In this document: positions 1 to 6,322 of the stretch, in pieces
How positions within the stretch are numbered: position 1 is the stretch's first letter
Layout: every line of letters starts with the position of its first letter
From: Holosporales bacterium
GTDB lineage: Bacteria; Pseudomonadota; Alphaproteobacteria; UBA3830; JAIRMZ01
Length of the DNA: 7,420 nucleotides
Assembly (NCBI GenBank): GCA_031273665.1
Contig: JAISRK010000077.1
Location: 1 to 7,420, forward strand
Direction: 5' to 3'
The notes under the pieces: generated by a model
Databases searched by the model: none
What the model saw: the letters and a program-made list of their open reading frames with translations, nothing else
What the model was told of the DNA's origin: nothing
Program-made: the position numbers and the translations under genes

Positions 1-1005
1 CATACAAACGACCGCTGGGATCGTAAGAAAAAAAGCGAGACTGATACCGCGATTGAATTCTATCGCAGCTTGCTCAGCTCGTCCGCCCTGGATGAACTTC
101 GAAAGAGTCGCTAACAAAACCGTACTGAGCGCGATGCCAAGCGTACCGAGTGGCAGCTGATTAATGCGATCGGCAAAATAAACGTATGACACCGCTCCTT
201 CTGCCAAGAAAGAACAGGCTTGGGTATCAACAAGCAGATTAATCTGCCATACGCCGGCTCCCAAAATACCCGGGACTATTTTCCGGCCAATTTCTCGCAC
301 TTCCGCAGGTATGCGAATTTTAACAAAGCGTACACGAATGGCCAGCCGTTCCACCGCCCACCAAACTAAGGCGACCTGCACGACACCCGCCGCTAAAGTC
401 GACAACGCCATCATCGTGGTAATGGTAAAAGGCGTGCATTGCAAAAAAATACAAATCACAAGGACGAAGATAAAAAATATGTTCAAAATGACTTGTGTAG
501 CTGCAGGCAACACAAAACGACCAACAGCGTTTAAAATGCCACAAAACAACGCCATGACTGATGTCGTTGTGAGATAGGGGAAGCACAATCGTCCAAGGAA
601 AACAGCCGAATGAAACGTAACGCTATCCGGCACGAACCCGGGAGCAAGCACGCGGATAACGCCTCTGTACCCTAAAATAACAAATACAGACAATATAGAG
701 AGAAAAACGACCAAAATAGTGAGCGTCTGCGACGCTAATCCCTGTGCCTCTTCTGTTCCCTTTTTCGTTAAGACCCGCGAGAAAACAGGGAGAAACGACG
801 CACTAAAAGCGCCTTCTGCGAAAAGACGGCGTAAGACATTGGCGAGCTTAAAAGCAACTAAAAAAGCATCTGTTAAAGCATTCGCGCCAATGCTTGATGC
901 AACCAACATATCGCGAATAAATCCTGTAATACGACTGATCACCGTCATACCGCCCACAGCAGACACCGATCGAAAAAGTCCTGGAGATTTTGATGGAGCG
1001 TTCAT
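1..1005 (-). CDS. murJ: MurJ/MviN-family lipid II flippase, copy 2 (C-terminus cut by window edge)
   Basis: This is an inner-membrane flippase of the MOP superfamily that moves undecaprenyl-linked peptidoglycan precursor (lipid II) to the periplasmic face. The first 335 codons are in the window; the family is about 510-530 residues, so roughly the last third is missing. Hydrophobic segments recur through the visible part. Residues equivalent to the essential E. coli MurJ charges are present: R25, R31 (FIRD), D46, R59 and E64 (RRLFAEG), and R280 in YFADRINQLPLG, equivalent to E. coli R270. By known residues this is the more orthodox copy. Its ATG (1003-1005) overlaps the TGA of the upstream murJ copy as ATGA. 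The bases before the start are C-rich and carry no Shine-Dalgarno sequence, which suggests translation by coupling. Family assignment is very secure; the substrate is inferred from the family. Confidence 0.95.
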   Translation of the reverse strand, partial: MNAPSKSPGLFRSVSAVGGMTVISRITGFIRDMLVASSIGANALTDAFLVAFKLANVLRRLFAEGAFSASFLPVFSRVLTKKGTEEAQGLASQTLTILVVFLSILSVFVILGYRGVIRVLAPGFVPDSVTFHSAVFLGRLCFPYLTTTSVMALFCGILNAVGRFVLPAATQVILNIFFIFVLVICIFLQCTPFTITTMMALSTLAAGVVQVALVWWAVERLAIRVRFVKIRIPAEVREIGRKIVPGILGAGVWQINLLVDTQACSFLAEGAVSYVYFADRINQLPLGTLGIALSTVLLATLSKFIQGGRAEQAAIEFNRGISLAFFLTIPAVVCM

Positions 1006-2600
1006 TTGTGATGGGAGGTAGGAGCGCAGGAAAGAGGAGGCAGAGGGCTTGTAGCCTTCTCTTCGCCCGCCACAAGTGCATGCATCAAGGAAAACCCCCC
1101 TAGGCATCGTCCACTTATCCAAAAGACAAAACAGCCGATACCCCCCAGTGTGAGCACATACACAATACGCCACCATGCCGATGCCGGATAGAAGGCCTCT
1201 CCCATAAGATGGACCCAATAAACGCTCCCGCCCATCAAAAAACCTGAAAAAGTCAAAATGCCACAGGCTCTCCACGTGCCAGAAAACACGGAGAGGCCTT
1301 TATATCGGTGTAAAAAAGCATATAGGGCAAGAACGTTCACCCAAGCAGCGATGGAGATCGATAAAGCAATACCCGCCTGTTGGAAGGACGAGGCAAGCAA
1401 CGAAATAGCGGTCGTACAAGCTCCCACGGAAAGGAGCCCTGCAAAACATGGATGGCGGGTGTTCCCTTGCGCGAAAAGGGCCGTCGAAAATACTTTCGCT
1501 AGCATATAAGCTGGAAGACCAGCCGCAAAAGCCGCTAAAGCAGGGGCAGTCGCACAGACTTCAGCGTGCCCAAATTCTCCGTGCTCGTAGAAAGTAGAAG
1601 TAATAGGGGAAGGCGCTGCGAGAAAAAGCGCCGCTGCGGGCAGCGTAAGTACCAGAGCAAAGATGACACCTAAATTTAATTGAACATTCGCCCCTTTAAG
1701 ATCATTTTTTTGAAGAGATCGTGACAGCGGCGGCAACAAGGCCGTGCTTAAGCCGATACCCAGAATACTCAGCGGAAACTGATTTACATGATCAGCATAA
1801 TAGAAACAGGACACTGCGCCTGACGGCAAAGAAGACGCCACCATCACTCCGATCATCAGATTCAATTGCCAGATTCCGGCCCCGACAGCCCCGGGAACGA
1901 TTTTTCGGAAAATCTCTTTTGTCTCTTTTGATTTTAAATCGCGTGTGAATCCGATTTTCAAGCAGTTGAACCGAACCGTTCCCCACAGCAACACCATTTG
2001 CGCGATACCAGACAAAAGCGTCGCAACAGCCATTGTATGGGCAATTGTCGGAAGACCACATGCTCCGAGTAACATGGCGATAACAAGGAGAATGTTCAGA
2101 ATTAACTGAGCTCCTGCCGGAACAGCAAAACGATTAATTGTATTCAACGCAGCAGAGAAAAGAGCCACAATAAAGGAGGTGGCAAGATATGGAATACAAA
2201 TGCGTCCTAATTCCACCGCATAAATAAAGCGCTCGCTTCCTGGAGTAAATCCTGGGGCATACCCATGAATAATCTCAGGGAAAAAGAAAAGGCAGAGCGC
2301 TAACAAAATAGCAAGGATGAAAACAAGCCAGGTGAACACCTGTGACGCAATCCGTTCTGCTGCTGCCTGTCCGTCTTTATTCAGAACCGCATTAAATCGC
2401 GGCAAAAAAGCCGCATTAAAAGATCCCTCCGCAAAAAGCTTCCTCAAGACGTTGGCGAGTTTAAAAGCAATGACGAAAGCATCTGCAACTGGGCCAGCTC
2501 CTAAAACAGCAGCTTGGATAGTGTCGCGGATGATACTAGAGATTCTGTAAAGGAAAGTGTAACTTCCAACAGTCGCAATTGTCCGAATCAGTTGCACCAA
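1002..2600 (-). CDS. murJ: MurJ/MviN-family lipid II flippase paralogue, copy 1 (His replaces Arg270)
   Basis: This complete 532-residue MurJ-family membrane protein has the usual length and about 14 hydrophobic segments, ending in a polar proline-rich tail from about residue 513. Hallmarks are R19, R25 (IIRD), D40, R53 and E58 (FKLANVLRKLFAEG), matching essential E. coli MurJ R18, R24, D39, R52 and E57. At the position of essential E. coli R270 it has H271 (YYADHVNQFPL), whereas the adjacent paralogue has Arg. The pair share RKIVPG-GAG-WQ-NL and the uncommon FKLAN form of the usual FKLPN, which suggests duplication within this lineage. There is no ATG start: TTG at 2600 lies 6 nt after AGAAGGG, and GTG at 2597 lies 9 nt after it. 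Either would fit the family N-terminus. The gene lies downstream of tRNA-Arg and chpT on the same strand. It could flip lipid II, be a partner of copy 2, or have taken another lipid-linked substrate; the sequence cannot decide. Confidence 0.93.
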   Translation of the reverse strand: MVQLIRTIATVGSYTFLYRISSIIRDTIQAAVLGAGPVADAFVIAFKLANVLRKLFAEGSFNAAFLPRFNAVLNKDGQAAAERIASQVFTWLVFILAILLALCLFFFPEIIHGYAPGFTPGSERFIYAVELGRICIPYLATSFIVALFSAALNTINRFAVPAGAQLILNILLVIAMLLGACGLPTIAHTMAVATLLSGIAQMVLLWGTVRFNCLKIGFTRDLKSKETKEIFRKIVPGAVGAGIWQLNLMIGVMVASSLPSGAVSCFYYADHVNQFPLSILGIGLSTALLPPLSRSLQKNDLKGANVQLNLGVIFALVLTLPAAALFLAAPSPITSTFYEHGEFGHAEVCATAPALAAFAAGLPAYMLAKVFSTALFAQGNTRHPCFAGLLSVGACTTAISLLASSFQQAGIALSISIAAWVNVLALYAFLHRYKGLSVFSGTWRACGILTFSGFLMGGSVYWVHLMGEAFYPASAWWRIVYVLTLGGIGCFVFWISGRCLGGFSLMHALVAGEEKATSPLPPLSCAPTSHHK

Positions 2601-2606
2601 CGAACG

Positions 2607-2613
2607 CCCTTCT
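2607..2613 (-). promoter_or_regulatory. Ribosome binding site of murJ copy 1
   Basis: On the minus strand the sequence AGAAGGG precedes TTG at 2600 by 6 nt and GTG at 2597 by 9 nt. No ATG occurs near the conserved N-terminus, so this site supports a non-ATG start. The choice between TTG and GTG stays open by one residue. Confidence 0.6.
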
Positions 2614-2649
2614 GTTATTGGAAGACAGCTCGAGTCTACTGGACTTTCT

Positions 2650-2662
2650 CTTGTGGCACAAG
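2650..2662. repeat. 13-bp palindrome CTTGTG-G-CACAAG upstream of murJ copy 1
   Basis: Six-base perfect arms flank one central base, about 50 nt upstream of the murJ copy 1 start. The shape would fit a dimeric repressor site. However, six-base arms with a fixed spacer are expected about once or twice by chance in a window this size, so the role is unproven. Confidence 0.25.
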
Positions 2663-2735
2663 GAATGATGGCTACTGCTCGAAAGAGAACGGGAGCGTTT
2701 TTTGCAGCACAGAAATGAACGGCACCTGACAGTAC

Positions 2736-2776
2736 AAAAAGGCCCCATCACCGCTCTCAAAAGCAGAAAAGCGGTG
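2736..2776 (-). terminator. Possible terminator or attenuator hairpin after tRNA-Arg
   Basis: Read on the minus strand, a 10-bp stem (arms 2767-2776 and 2749-2758, 8-nt loop) contains two G-U pairs. Eight bases (ATGGGGCC) later comes a run of five T (2740-2736). On the plus strand the two G-U pairs become C-A mismatches and no T run follows, so an RNA structure on the minus transcript is favoured. The T run is too far from the stem for a classical intrinsic terminator. It may be a weak tRNA terminator that lets some transcription read into the murJ pair. Confidence 0.35.
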
Positions 2777-2803
2777 TCGAACAGTTGTTGATCTTAAGAG
2801 AAG

Positions 2804-2880
2804 TGGTGCGATCGGCGGGATTTGAACCCACGACACCGAGATTAGGAATCTCGTGCTCTATCCAGCTGAGCTACGACCGC
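2804..2880 (-). tRNA. tRNA-Arg(CCU), CCA encoded
   Basis: The cloverleaf is complete. The seven-base acceptor stem GCGGTCG pairs with CGATCGC through one G-U. The D arm is GCTC/GAGC and the anticodon stem is CGAGA/TCTCG. The loop is TTCCTAA, giving anticodon CCU (plus-strand 2844-2846), which reads the arginine codon AGG. The T arm GTGGG/CCCGC carries a normal TTCAAAT loop. The discriminator is A, and CCA is encoded at 2806-2804. The gene begins only 14 bases after the chpT stop codon on the same strand. It probably shares a transcript with chpT, with a possible promoter of its own inside the end of chpT. No structural defect is seen. Confidence 0.97.
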
Positions 2881-2891
2881 ACGCGATTACT

Positions 2892-2920
2892 TTTTTAAAG
2901 AGTTCCTGGCGGCATGTCTA
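2892..2920 (-). promoter_or_regulatory. Candidate promoter of tRNA-Arg inside the chpT 3' end
   Basis: On the minus strand TAGACA (2920-2915; five of six matches to TTGACA) is followed after 17 bases by TAAAAA (2897-2892; four of six to TATAAT). Transcription would start about 5 bases before the mature tRNA 5' end, a normal geometry for a tRNA. The -10 element overlaps the chpT TAA stop. This was found by eye against the sigma70 consensus, so it is tentative. Confidence 0.35.
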
Positions 2921-3527
2921 GGAATAGCGTGGTTTTTTCAGGGGCTTGGGTTAGGTGCAGACTTGCGCCACAATCCTTGGCAAAGGCTTCCGCAAGAAAG
3001 CAAAGGATAGTCTGAGACGTTGGAATACGGTTTCCCGCAAACCACGCAGCAACGGGCTCACGTAGGAAAACGCGTCCTCCTTGACCGGTGCACAAGAGAG
3101 AAACTCGACCCCCCTCCTTTTCACTCTTTTCGAAAACCATGTGCCCACCACGCACAAGTGTTGGTAAAAGAATCATTACTGCGGCAATCATAAATTTCAT
3201 GATCGTTGTGGGGATCACTTTTGGTATGCCGCGCGTCAGAAATGTCACTTTTTCTCCCAAACAATAGCTCGAGAGAATGTCTTTCAGTTCTTCAAAGGCA
3301 TACTCTGTTCGCTCTTGTGTATCAACGGACAAAAGACGAAACATCTTCAGACGAATAGCAAGGCGCTGTTGAGATTCAGCAAGTATTTTGATCGCCTCTT
3401 CATTCTCATCGCTGTTCGTCGTGGCACTAACAATACCAAGCCCCAACTCTATTGCTCCTACTGGAGTGATGAGATCATGGCACAACCGCGCGAGTAACAG
3501 CTCAAACATCTGCAACGAATCGGACAT
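2895..3527 (-). CDS. chpT: ChpT-type histidine phosphotransferase
   Basis: ChpT is a cytoplasmic histidine phosphotransferase. In Caulobacter and relatives it passes phosphate from the hybrid kinase CckA to the response regulators CtrA and CpdR, which control cell-cycle progression, polarity or envelope genes. The 210-residue length fits the family. Residues 11-30 carry the signature ARLCHDLITPVGAIELGLG, with phospho-accepting H17 followed by D18. This is the first helix of the four-helix dimerisation bundle, about residues 5-68. The rest (about 75-208) corresponds to the degenerate HATPase-like domain, which in known ChpT proteins does not bind ATP; I see no clear N, G1 or G2 box. The ATG at 3525-3527 has an upstream AAGGAAGAG about 5 nt away. 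It diverges from the DNA glycosylase gene across 69 bases, and tRNA-Arg follows the stop by 14 bases. Neither partner, CckA or CtrA, is encoded here. The assignment is strong from the His-box; partners are inferred. Confidence 0.9.
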   Translation of the reverse strand: MSDSLQMFELLLARLCHDLITPVGAIELGLGIVSATTNSDENEEAIKILAESQQRLAIRLKMFRLLSVDTQERTEYAFEELKDILSSYCLGEKVTFLTRGIPKVIPTTIMKFMIAAVMILLPTLVRGGHMVFEKSEKEGGRVSLLCTGQGGRVFLREPVAAWFAGNRIPTSQTILCFLAEAFAKDCGASLHLTQAPEKTTLFLDMPPGTL

Positions 3528-3596
3528 CGCTCTCTTCCTTTACAGAGAGAACTTTAGCACTTGTCAGAGGTGGGAGATAGTCTTTAGCATGGCGTT
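3528..3596. promoter_or_regulatory. Divergent intergenic region between chpT and the DNA glycosylase gene
   Basis: This 69-base gap must carry the start signals for both genes. For chpT a CTGACA-17-TGTAAA pair is readable on the minus strand, but it would start transcription almost at the ATG. For the glycosylase gene GGGAG lies at 3572-3576, 20 bases before the ATG, which is too far for an ordinary ribosome binding site. No TTAA-N7-TTAA CtrA box is present. Confidence 0.3.
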
Positions 3597-4187
3597 ATGG
3601 TCACACTGCATCCTCCTTCTTATTGGGGAAAAGCCTGCTCTTATCTGCGTCAACACGACCCTATTTTGATGGGCTGCATGGATGATTCTTATTTGAGCGC
3701 ACATGGTAATGGCTTCAGCACACTGGTTCACGCCATTATTGGGCAACAAATTTCTGTCAAAGCGGCTCAAAGTATCTCTGATCGGTTGCGCATCACTGAA
3801 CCTCAGGATGTCTTGAAGTGGACCGCTGAGGAGTTGCGCGCTGCTGGTCTTTCTCGTCAAAAAGTGGCGTACATTGTCAACCTTGCCCAGTTTTGGAAGA
3901 CAGAGCAATGGCGTCTCTGGCCAACACTTTCTGATGAGCAATTAATGAAAGAATTGACGGCGTTAAAAGGCGTTGGACGTTGGACAGCGGAGATGTTTCT
4001 TATTTTTCACTACATGCGTCCAGATGTTCTTCCCACAACGGATCTTGGGCTTCAAAAGGCCATTACTTCTCTTTATCACATTCCCACAACAGAGATCTCT
4101 TCAGTTGTCGATCGTTGGCGGCCCTATCGCACCGTTGCGACATGGTATCTATGGCGTTCTTTAGATGCTATCCCGGTAAATTATTAA
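3597..4187 (+). CDS. AlkA-family DNA-3-methyladenine glycosylase II (HhH-GPD)
   Basis: This is a base-excision repair enzyme that would release alkylated purines such as 3-methyladenine from DNA in the cytoplasm, leaving an abasic site. The 196 residues are one HhH-GPD domain without the N-terminal domain of E. coli AlkA, as in the short Mag1-like bacterial and yeast forms. Visible landmarks are a DP-L helix (21-24), IGQQISVKAA (48-57), helix-hairpin-helix LKGVGRWTAEMF (123-134), catalytic aspartate D139 in PTTDLGLQKA, and the family C-terminal ATWYLWRSLD (181-190). ATG 3597 is the first start after an in-frame TAG at 3585 and is followed at once by the conserved N-terminus, so it is the likely start. 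Its GGGAG is 20 nt upstream, so initiation may be weak. The gene stands alone between divergent chpT and a convergent transport gene. There is no sign of an adaptive (Ada) operon. The exact damage spectrum cannot be told. Confidence 0.93.
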   Translation: MVTLHPPSYWGKACSYLRQHDPILMGCMDDSYLSAHGNGFSTLVHAIIGQQISVKAAQSISDRLRITEPQDVLKWTAEELRAAGLSRQKVAYIVNLAQFWKTEQWRLWPTLSDEQLMKELTALKGVGRWTAEMFLIFHYMRPDVLPTTDLGLQKAITSLYHIPTTEISSVVDRWRPYRTVATWYLWRSLDAIPVNY

Positions 4188-4258
4188 TGAGTTCAAAACT
4201 TGATCGAAGAAATTTTGACCATTCAACGAGTAACGGTTTTTAGGGAGAGCGTTTTATC

Positions 4259-4630
4259 TCAAGTGCGCGAAACGATGCCAACGCCGATTAAAATAACCAA
4301 GACACCCACAAGACGGAGAGGAGAAATCACCTCCTCTAAAAAATACCATCCAGAGAAAATCAGCAGAATGTAAGTAATAGCGTGCGCAATAGGGTAAAGA
4401 AAACTGATCTCCGCGCGAATAAGCAAATAAAACCACATCAAGGTTCCTGTTCCTGACAGGAATAACCCAATGACCATACGAGGATCGGTGGCAAAAGCCC
4501 ATAAAAGATCGTAAAAGCCCACGTCTCCTACGGTATCAATAATACGCCCTGCATTTTTTTTAAAAAAAACTTGCCCAAAAACTGATATGCAAATCTGCAC
4601 AATGATCGAAAGGTATAAGGATGAAGTCAT
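4259..4630 (-). CDS. Small four-helix DMT/SMR membrane protein, ArnE/ArnF-like flippase subunit
   Basis: This 123-residue inner-membrane protein has four hydrophobic segments (about 4-23, 50-70, 76-96 and 102-121), the architecture of the small multidrug resistance/EamA-half family. Length is like ArnE (111) and ArnF (128), proposed to form a heterodimer that flips undecaprenyl-phosphate-L-Ara4N. Shared features are GQ-FFKK at 19-25, EISFLYP at 74-80 and LEEVISP--L-GV-VI near the C-terminus. TM1 lacks the membrane glutamate of EmrE-type drug/proton antiporters, which argues against drug efflux. The ATG overlaps the arnT stop as ATGA and has no Shine-Dalgarno sequence, only T/A-rich bases, so coupling to arnT translation is likely. 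The position directly behind arnT supports a role with its lipid-linked sugar donor. Only one such subunit is in the window; it may work as a homodimer or its partner may lie elsewhere. Confidence 0.8.
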   Translation of the reverse strand: MTSSLYLSIIVQICISVFGQVFFKKNAGRIIDTVGDVGFYDLLWAFATDPRMVIGLFLSGTGTLMWFYLLIRAEISFLYPIAHAITYILLIFSGWYFLEEVISPLRLVGVLVILIGVGIVSRT

Positions 4631-6306
4631 TTATTTATAAAAACAATGTCTCGTTCTGTTTCTGCTAGGATCTTATGGGAGAAGTACAATTCTCGCCAGT
4701 ACCTTGTATATGTGTTTTTCTGCGTCAGAACAAAAACGCGTTGATCTCCTTGGAATATAGGCCAGAAATCTCCAGCAGACATCATGCGATGAGAGACATC
4801 TTCGGCATGAATGCCGAATGCCAATTCTCCCTCCCATTCGGCAATGTCCACCAAGCGATTTAAGTATACCGGCAGATCTTGATAGTATGTTCCAAGGCAC
4901 AAAATACGATCCTCGGGCCGTGCATTCAGCAAAACGATATCTGCGAGCGGCTTTATACTCGGTCTTATCTCTTCTTGTACCTGTATCGCCACCGTATTCA
5001 GAAATATTAAAACAGGCATCCATGCTAGCCCTTTAAAAACCTGTCCACGTACTCCCTTGACGAAGAGAGGCAATGAAACGGCGGCTAAGGAAAACAACGC
5101 GATGCTCCATAAATCTACTGAGAACAAAGTCTTTAGCTGTGCATCTTCTGAAAGTTCGTACATCCCATATCCAGCTACACCGAGCGCAAAGACAATGTCG
5201 ATAAATCCCAAGCAACAAAAGGCGTGTTGCTTACCACTCTCTTCTCGTTTCCTGAGCGCTTCTCCGCCAAGAAGAGCCAAGGCAGGAAAAACGGGTAAAA
5301 TATATGGAATCAATTTCGAATGCGAAAAAGAGAAAAAGAGAAAAACAACGCCACTCCAAACAGCTAAAAACAAGGTCGTTTCATGGCACGTCGTCTCCTT
5401 GTTGGATAATGTCTTTTGTATTTTAGAGGCATTAAAAAGATCTTTCATGGAAGAGCTGATAGCCCCCGCCCATGGCAAAATGCCGAACCCTATAATAGGA
5501 ACGAAAAATAAAAATGGTTGGAAACGTCGATGCGCCTCCGTTGTATAACGCAAGAAGTGCTCTCCTATGAAATAGAAGTACGCAAAATCGGGATTTCTGA
5601 GGCACACCAAAATATGCCACGGCGCAGCAATGACCAGGAAAATGAGAATTCCTTTAAGAGAAAACAGACGTAAGATCTTATAAAAATCTCGTATGAAAAT
5701 GCCCCACACAGCAAAAATTAATCCTGGCAGAACGATTCCAATAAGTCCTTTTGTCAAGCAGGCCAACGCAGCACAGGCGTACGCCCCAAGTAATAAAGGT
5801 TCTCGCTTGCTTTTTGTGAAAGGGTGTAACGCCCCATACGCCAACAGCACAGTAGCAGAAATAAAAATAGAAACAGCAAGATCAAGAACAATAAGCCGAC
5901 TATGGACATAATACAGCAGCATTGTCGATAACATTCCTGCCGCGTAAAGCCCCGTTTTTCTCGAAAAAAAGGTGAGTCCTGCGACATACACCATGATCCC
6001 CCCCCAAATAGCAAAAAACATTGGCCACAGACGCATAGACCAGAAGTGAATGCCAAATGTTTTTATGCTGACGGCCTGAAGCCAATAGAACAAAGGGGGT
6101 TTTTCAAAGTATTTCACACCGTTAAGGCGTGGCGTAACTAGGTCTCCGGTCACCACCATCTCGCGAGGAATTTCGACATATCTTCCTTCATCAGGTGTGG
6201 CGAAAGGCCTGTTTCCTAGACCATACGCGAAAAAACACACGAGAAAGGCGCAGAGAAGACTTAGGTCTCTCCAAACGATTCTGGTTACAAAAGGCAATTT
6301 GTACAT
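4627..6306 (-). CDS. arnT: ArnT-like lipid A aminosugar transferase (GT83 membrane glycosyltransferase)
   Basis: ArnT transfers 4-amino-4-deoxy-L-arabinose from its undecaprenyl-phosphate carrier to lipid A phosphates on the periplasmic face, lowering negative charge and polymyxin sensitivity. The 559 residues match the family (E. coli about 550). The first periplasmic loop has PDEGRYVEIPREM (38-50) with D39-E40, equivalent to the catalytic Asp of characterised ArnT, followed by KYFEKPPLFYW (65-75). D142 in LIVLDL matches the second conserved acidic residue; LTKGL (174-178) and FSHSKLIPYILPVFPAL (337-353 region) are further family motifs. About a dozen hydrophobic helices precede a soluble C-terminal domain of about 120 residues. 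ATG 6306 begins 16 nt after the encoded CCA of tRNA-Gly and has only a weak GGA upstream. The gene overlaps the next one as ATGA. The sugar could be another aminosugar, as with Francisella FlmK, since the L-Ara4N synthesis genes are not visible. Confidence 0.88.
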   Translation of the reverse strand: MYKLPFVTRIVWRDLSLLCAFLVCFFAYGLGNRPFATPDEGRYVEIPREMVVTGDLVTPRLNGVKYFEKPPLFYWLQAVSIKTFGIHFWSMRLWPMFFAIWGGIMVYVAGLTFFSRKTGLYAAGMLSTMLLYYVHSRLIVLDLAVSIFISATVLLAYGALHPFTKSKREPLLLGAYACAALACLTKGLIGIVLPGLIFAVWGIFIRDFYKILRLFSLKGILIFLVIAAPWHILVCLRNPDFAYFYFIGEHFLRYTTEAHRRFQPFLFFVPIIGFGILPWAGAISSSMKDLFNASKIQKTLSNKETTCHETTLFLAVWSGVVFLFFSFSHSKLIPYILPVFPALALLGGEALRKREESGKQHAFCCLGFIDIVFALGVAGYGMYELSEDAQLKTLFSVDLWSIALFSLAAVSLPLFVKGVRGQVFKGLAWMPVLIFLNTVAIQVQEEIRPSIKPLADIVLLNARPEDRILCLGTYYQDLPVYLNRLVDIAEWEGELAFGIHAEDVSHRMMSAGDFWPIFQGDQRVFVLTQKNTYTRYWRELYFSHKILAETERDIVFINK

Positions 6307-6322
6307 AATATCGTTGCATCCA

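Larger units (their letters stand above)
2601..2803 (-). other. Leader region between tRNA-Arg and murJ copy 1, no gene seen
   Basis: About 200 bases separate the encoded CCA of tRNA-Arg from the murJ copy 1 start. They hold a hairpin followed by a T run (2736-2776), a short perfect palindrome (2650-2662) and the murJ ribosome binding site. A 74-codon minus-strand reading frame overlaps here, but it resembles no family I know, has Cys/Ser/Arg-rich shadow-like composition and runs into murJ in another frame, so I do not call it a gene. I see no strong sigma70-type promoter, so murJ transcription could come from the chpT/tRNA unit or from an unrecognised promoter. Confidence 0.6.

Noticed and set aside
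719..1021. Plus-strand frame across the start of murJ copy 2, with a similar frame at 2317-2550
   Set aside because: The two products look alike only because they are antisense to the homologous N-terminal regions of the two murJ paralogues.
1..2600. Tandem murJ as an assembly duplication
   Set aside because: The copies are strongly diverged at the protein level, with intact frames and different active-site residues, so they are not a repeated read or collapsed contig artefact.
2536..2760. 74-codon minus-strand frame in the murJ leader
   Set aside because: Its Cys/Ser/Arg-rich product has no family resemblance, and it overlaps the conserved murJ N-terminus in another frame.
3564..3941. 125-codon minus-strand frame over the DNA glycosylase gene
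   Set aside because: It is antisense to the glycosylase and has no recognisable domain, while the plus-strand frame has all the HhH-GPD motifs.
4188..4258. Bidirectional terminator between the convergent glycosylase and ArnE/F-like genes
   Set aside because: The best pairing (CAAAA with TTTTG) is short, AT-only in the middle and not followed by a T run, so I cannot support a terminator although one is expected here.
4259..4630. EmrE-type multidrug efflux pump
   Set aside because: The first membrane helix lacks the essential glutamate of drug/proton SMR antiporters, and the gene is coupled to arnT.
5057..5548. 163-codon open frame on the plus strand inside arnT
   Set aside because: It lies wholly antisense to a well-conserved arnT, its Lys/Ser-rich product resembles no family I know, and its length is what the hydrophobic arnT codons give on the opposite strand.
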